Assembly: GCF_006385685.1 (NCBI RefSeq)
Contig: NZ_VFRP01000001.1
Location: forward strand, 310,001-374,000
Direction: 5' to 3'
Length of the DNA: 64,000 nucleotides
Source of the DNA: Amaricoccus solimangrovi
GTDB taxonomy: Bacteria; Pseudomonadota; Alphaproteobacteria; Rhodobacterales; Rhodobacteraceae
Shown here: positions 62,402-64,000 of the stretch, one piece after another
Numbering within the stretch: position 1 is the stretch's first letter
How the letters are laid out: each line of letters starts with the position of its first letter
Notes under the pieces: generated by a model
Told to the model about the DNA's origin: nothing
What the model saw: only the letters and a program-made list of their open reading frames with translations
Database searches by the model: none
Program-made: the position numbers and the translations under genes

Positions 62402-63664
62402 GTGACCGGCGCCGCCCCGCTTCTCGACGCCGTCTCGACGGTCCTGGCGCGCGCGCCGGCGGGGCCGCTGGTGGTCGGCTTCTCGGGGGGCGGCGATTCC
62501 ACCGCGCTGCTGCTGCTGACACTGCTCTGGGCGCGGGAGCGGGGGCGCGAGGTCATCGCGGCGACCGTCGATCACGGGCTCCGGCCCGAGAGCGCGGCGG
62601 AGGCACGGGAGGCCGCCGCCTTCGCGGCGGCGCGCGGCATCGCCCAGGCGACGCTGCGCTGGACGGGCTGGGACGGCGCGGGAAATCTCGAGGACGCGGC
62701 GCGGCGGGCGCGGCGGCGGCTGATCGGCGGCTTCGCCCGGGCGCGGGGCGCGGGCGCGGTGCTGCTCGGCCACACGCTCGACGATCAGGCGGAGACCTTC
62801 CTGATGCGGCTCGCGCGCGGATCGGGCGTGGACGGGCTCTCGGGGATGCGCGCCGAGACCGACTGGGACCGGCTGCCGGTGCTGCGCCCGATGCTCGGGC
62901 TCCGGCGGGAGGCGCTGCGCGACTTCCTGCGCGCCGAGGGCGTCGGCTGGATCGAGGATCCGAGCAACCGCGACCCGCGCTTCGCCCGGGTCAGGTTCCG
63001 CGAGGTGCTCGGCACGCTCGACGCGCTCGGCCTCGGCGCCGGGCGCCTCGCGGAGACCGCCGCCGCGATGGGCCGCGCGCGCGAGGCGCTGGAGACGGCG
63101 ACGGCCGAGCTGGCGCGGGGCGCGGTCGAGGCGGGGCCGGCGGGGGACGCGCTTCTCGATCTGGCGCCGACGCTGGCCGCGCCGCGCGAGATCGGCCTGC
63201 GGCTTTTCGCCGCGACGCTCGGCTGGGTGTCGGGCGCGCGCTACCGGCCGCGGCTCGCGAGCCTCGAACGCGCGTTCGACGGGCTGGCGGGCGGCGCGGA
63301 GACGGGGGCGACGCTGCACGGCTGCCTGATCCGGCGGCGCGGAACGCGGCTCGCGATCCGGCGCGAACCCGCCCGCGTGGCGCCGGCCGTGCCGCTGGCC
63401 GAAAGGCGTTGGGACGGGCGCTGGGAATGGGCCGGGGGCGCGGTCGAACCGGGGCTGAGCATCGGCGCGCTCGGGGCGGCGGGGCTCGCCGAATGCGGCG
63501 ACTGGCGCGCGCGCGGCGCGCGGCGGGAGGCGCTTCTCAGCACGCCCGCGCTCTGGCGCGGGTCCGAGCTCGTCGCGGCGCCGCTGGCCCGGCCGGAACC
63601 GGCGGCGCGGTTCGCGCGGATTTCCGCGCTTCCGCCGCCCTGGGATGCCACGTTATTGCGTTGA
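62402..63664 (+). CDS. tilS: tRNA(Ile)-lysidine synthetase
   Basis: Modifies the wobble C of the CAU anticodon to lysidine so that tRNA reads AUA as isoleucine; essential. 420 aa. The PP-loop SGGGDSTALLLL and the following AATVDHGLRPES, HTLDDQAETFLMRL and the DPSNRD segment are characteristic. The start is GTG 62402; an in-frame TTG at 62390 overlaps cpoB and is an alternative. Located between cpoB and ftsH, as in many Rhodobacterales. Confidence 0.92.
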   Translation: MTGAAPLLDAVSTVLARAPAGPLVVGFSGGGDSTALLLLTLLWARERGREVIAATVDHGLRPESAAEAREAAAFAAARGIAQATLRWTGWDGAGNLEDAARRARRRLIGGFARARGAGAVLLGHTLDDQAETFLMRLARGSGVDGLSGMRAETDWDRLPVLRPMLGLRREALRDFLRAEGVGWIEDPSNRDPRFARVRFREVLGTLDALGLGAGRLAETAAAMGRAREALETATAELARGAVEAGPAGDALLDLAPTLAAPREIGLRLFAATLGWVSGARYRPRLASLERAFDGLAGGAETGATLHGCLIRRRGTRLAIRREPARVAPAVPLAERRWDGRWEWAGGAVEPGLSIGALGAAGLAECGDWRARGARREALLSTPALWRGSELVAAPLARPEPAARFARISALPPPWDATLLR

Positions 63665-63741
63665 ATCCCCGGTTCCAGAGCTTATGTTAGAGATCAATGA
63701 ACGCGGGCGGCCCATCGTCGCCTCGCGAGAGGGAGTGTCCC

Positions 63742-64000
63742 GTGGGCAACACCAAGAATATCGCGTTCTGGATCATCCTCTTCCTGCTGATGGTCGCGCT
63801 GTTCAACGTCTTCTCGAGCGGCAGCAGGACCAGCATGGGCCGGGAGATCAGCTATTCCGATTTCCTGAACCGCGTCGATGACGGCCAGGTTTCCTCCGTC
63901 CGCCTCGACGGCGAGCGGGTCTACATCACGACGAAGGACGGCGTCTCCTACCAGACGGTGCAGCCGCGCGGGAGCGACGTGATTCCGGATCTGCGCGAGA
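63742..64000 (+). CDS. ftsH: ATP-dependent zinc metalloprotease FtsH (3' truncated by window edge)
   Basis: N-terminal 86 residues of the membrane AAA+ protease that degrades SecY, sigma-32 and LpxC homologues. The first membrane helix is NIAFWIILFLLMVALFNVFSS, followed by the periplasmic FtsH-extracellular segment (EISYSDFLNRVDDGQVSSVRLDGERVYI). The start is GTG 63742, with GAGAGGGAGTGT upstream. The frame is open to the window edge. Confidence 0.94.
   Translation, partial: MGNTKNIAFWIILFLLMVALFNVFSSGSRTSMGREISYSDFLNRVDDGQVSSVRLDGERVYITTKDGVSYQTVQPRGSDVIPDLRE

Noticed and set aside
1-64000. CRISPR arrays, tRNA or rRNA genes, insertion sequences and prophage
   Set aside because: No spaced direct repeats, cloverleaf-like segments, transposase or phage genes were seen. 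The RTX repeats are coding and degenerate.

Overview
The window is GC-rich, densely coded chromosomal DNA from an alphaproteobacterium, most likely of the order Rhodobacterales. This is inferred from gene order (trpG-trpD-trpC-moaC-moeA-lexA; yajC-secD-secF; ybgC-tolQRAB-pal-cpoB-tilS-ftsH), from LexA boxes of the alphaproteobacterial direct-repeat type GTTC-N7-GTTC, from a homospermidine synthase, and from several RTX-repeat proteins. No rRNA, tRNA, insertion sequence, prophage or CRISPR array was seen. Many long frames are antisense shadows caused by high GC and were left out.

Layout. 0-1.2 kb: 3' part of a serralysin-like RTX metalloprotease. 1.2-2.8 kb: inorganic pyrophosphatase and a DMT exporter. 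2.9-5.5 kb: a two-gene DNA-repair module (DUF4130-UdgX fusion plus radical SAM protein) with a perfect LexA box directly before its first start codon. 5.6-8.2 kb: a quorum-sensing island with a DNA-binding-less LuxR-type protein, a full LuxR regulator, an AHL synthase and an XRE regulator. 8.2-8.6 kb: the only gene-free stretch over 300 bp, with tandem hairpins. 8.6-13.5 kb: leftward lexA, moeA, moaC, trpC, trpD, trpG, with an SOS box inside the lexA promoter. 13.6-19.4 kb: a small membrane protein and two large RTX proteins (haem peroxidase; integrin-like VWA protein). 19.7-23.1 kb: Sec accessory genes. 23.2-26.5 kb: sodB, an omptin-type outer-membrane protease, DUF2189 and LOG proteins. 26.6-31.3 kb: LysM protein, YfgM-like protein, bamB, der. 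31.5-33.9 kb: DUF2235 hydrolase-like protein, palindromic repeats and lrgAB. 34-38.7 kb: gpmI, envC-like, ctpA, rppH. 38.8-41.9 kb: efp, dbpA-type helicase, rpsD with promoter, structured leader and terminator. 42-43.6 kb: DUF2127, PAP2 and ChrB-N-like genes. 43.8-49.4 kb: methyltransferase, homospermidine synthase, MATE pump, msrA, prmA. 49.6-51 kb: RTX gene split by a G7 tract. 51.2-53.1 kb: phosphate transporter and DUF1127 protein. 53.3-55.5 kb: ruvCAB. 56-64 kb: lipoprotein, ybgC, the complete Tol-Pal operon, tilS and the start of ftsH.

How it fits together. Most of the window is housekeeping: envelope integrity (Tol-Pal, BamB, EnvC/CtpA, Sec), DNA recombination, tryptophan and molybdenum-cofactor synthesis. 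The accessory layer consists of secreted calcium-binding RTX proteins, AHL signalling and a damage-inducible repair pair. LexA made from 8.6-9.3 kb is expected to control both its own promoter and the UdgX/radical SAM module, because both carry the same box in the same orientation relative to the gene. That module is the strongest candidate for an incompletely described system here. Other leads are the truncated LuxR paired with luxR/luxI, the integrin-like domain embedded in RTX repeats, the possible G7 phase switch, and the ChrB-N/PAP2/DUF2127 operon.
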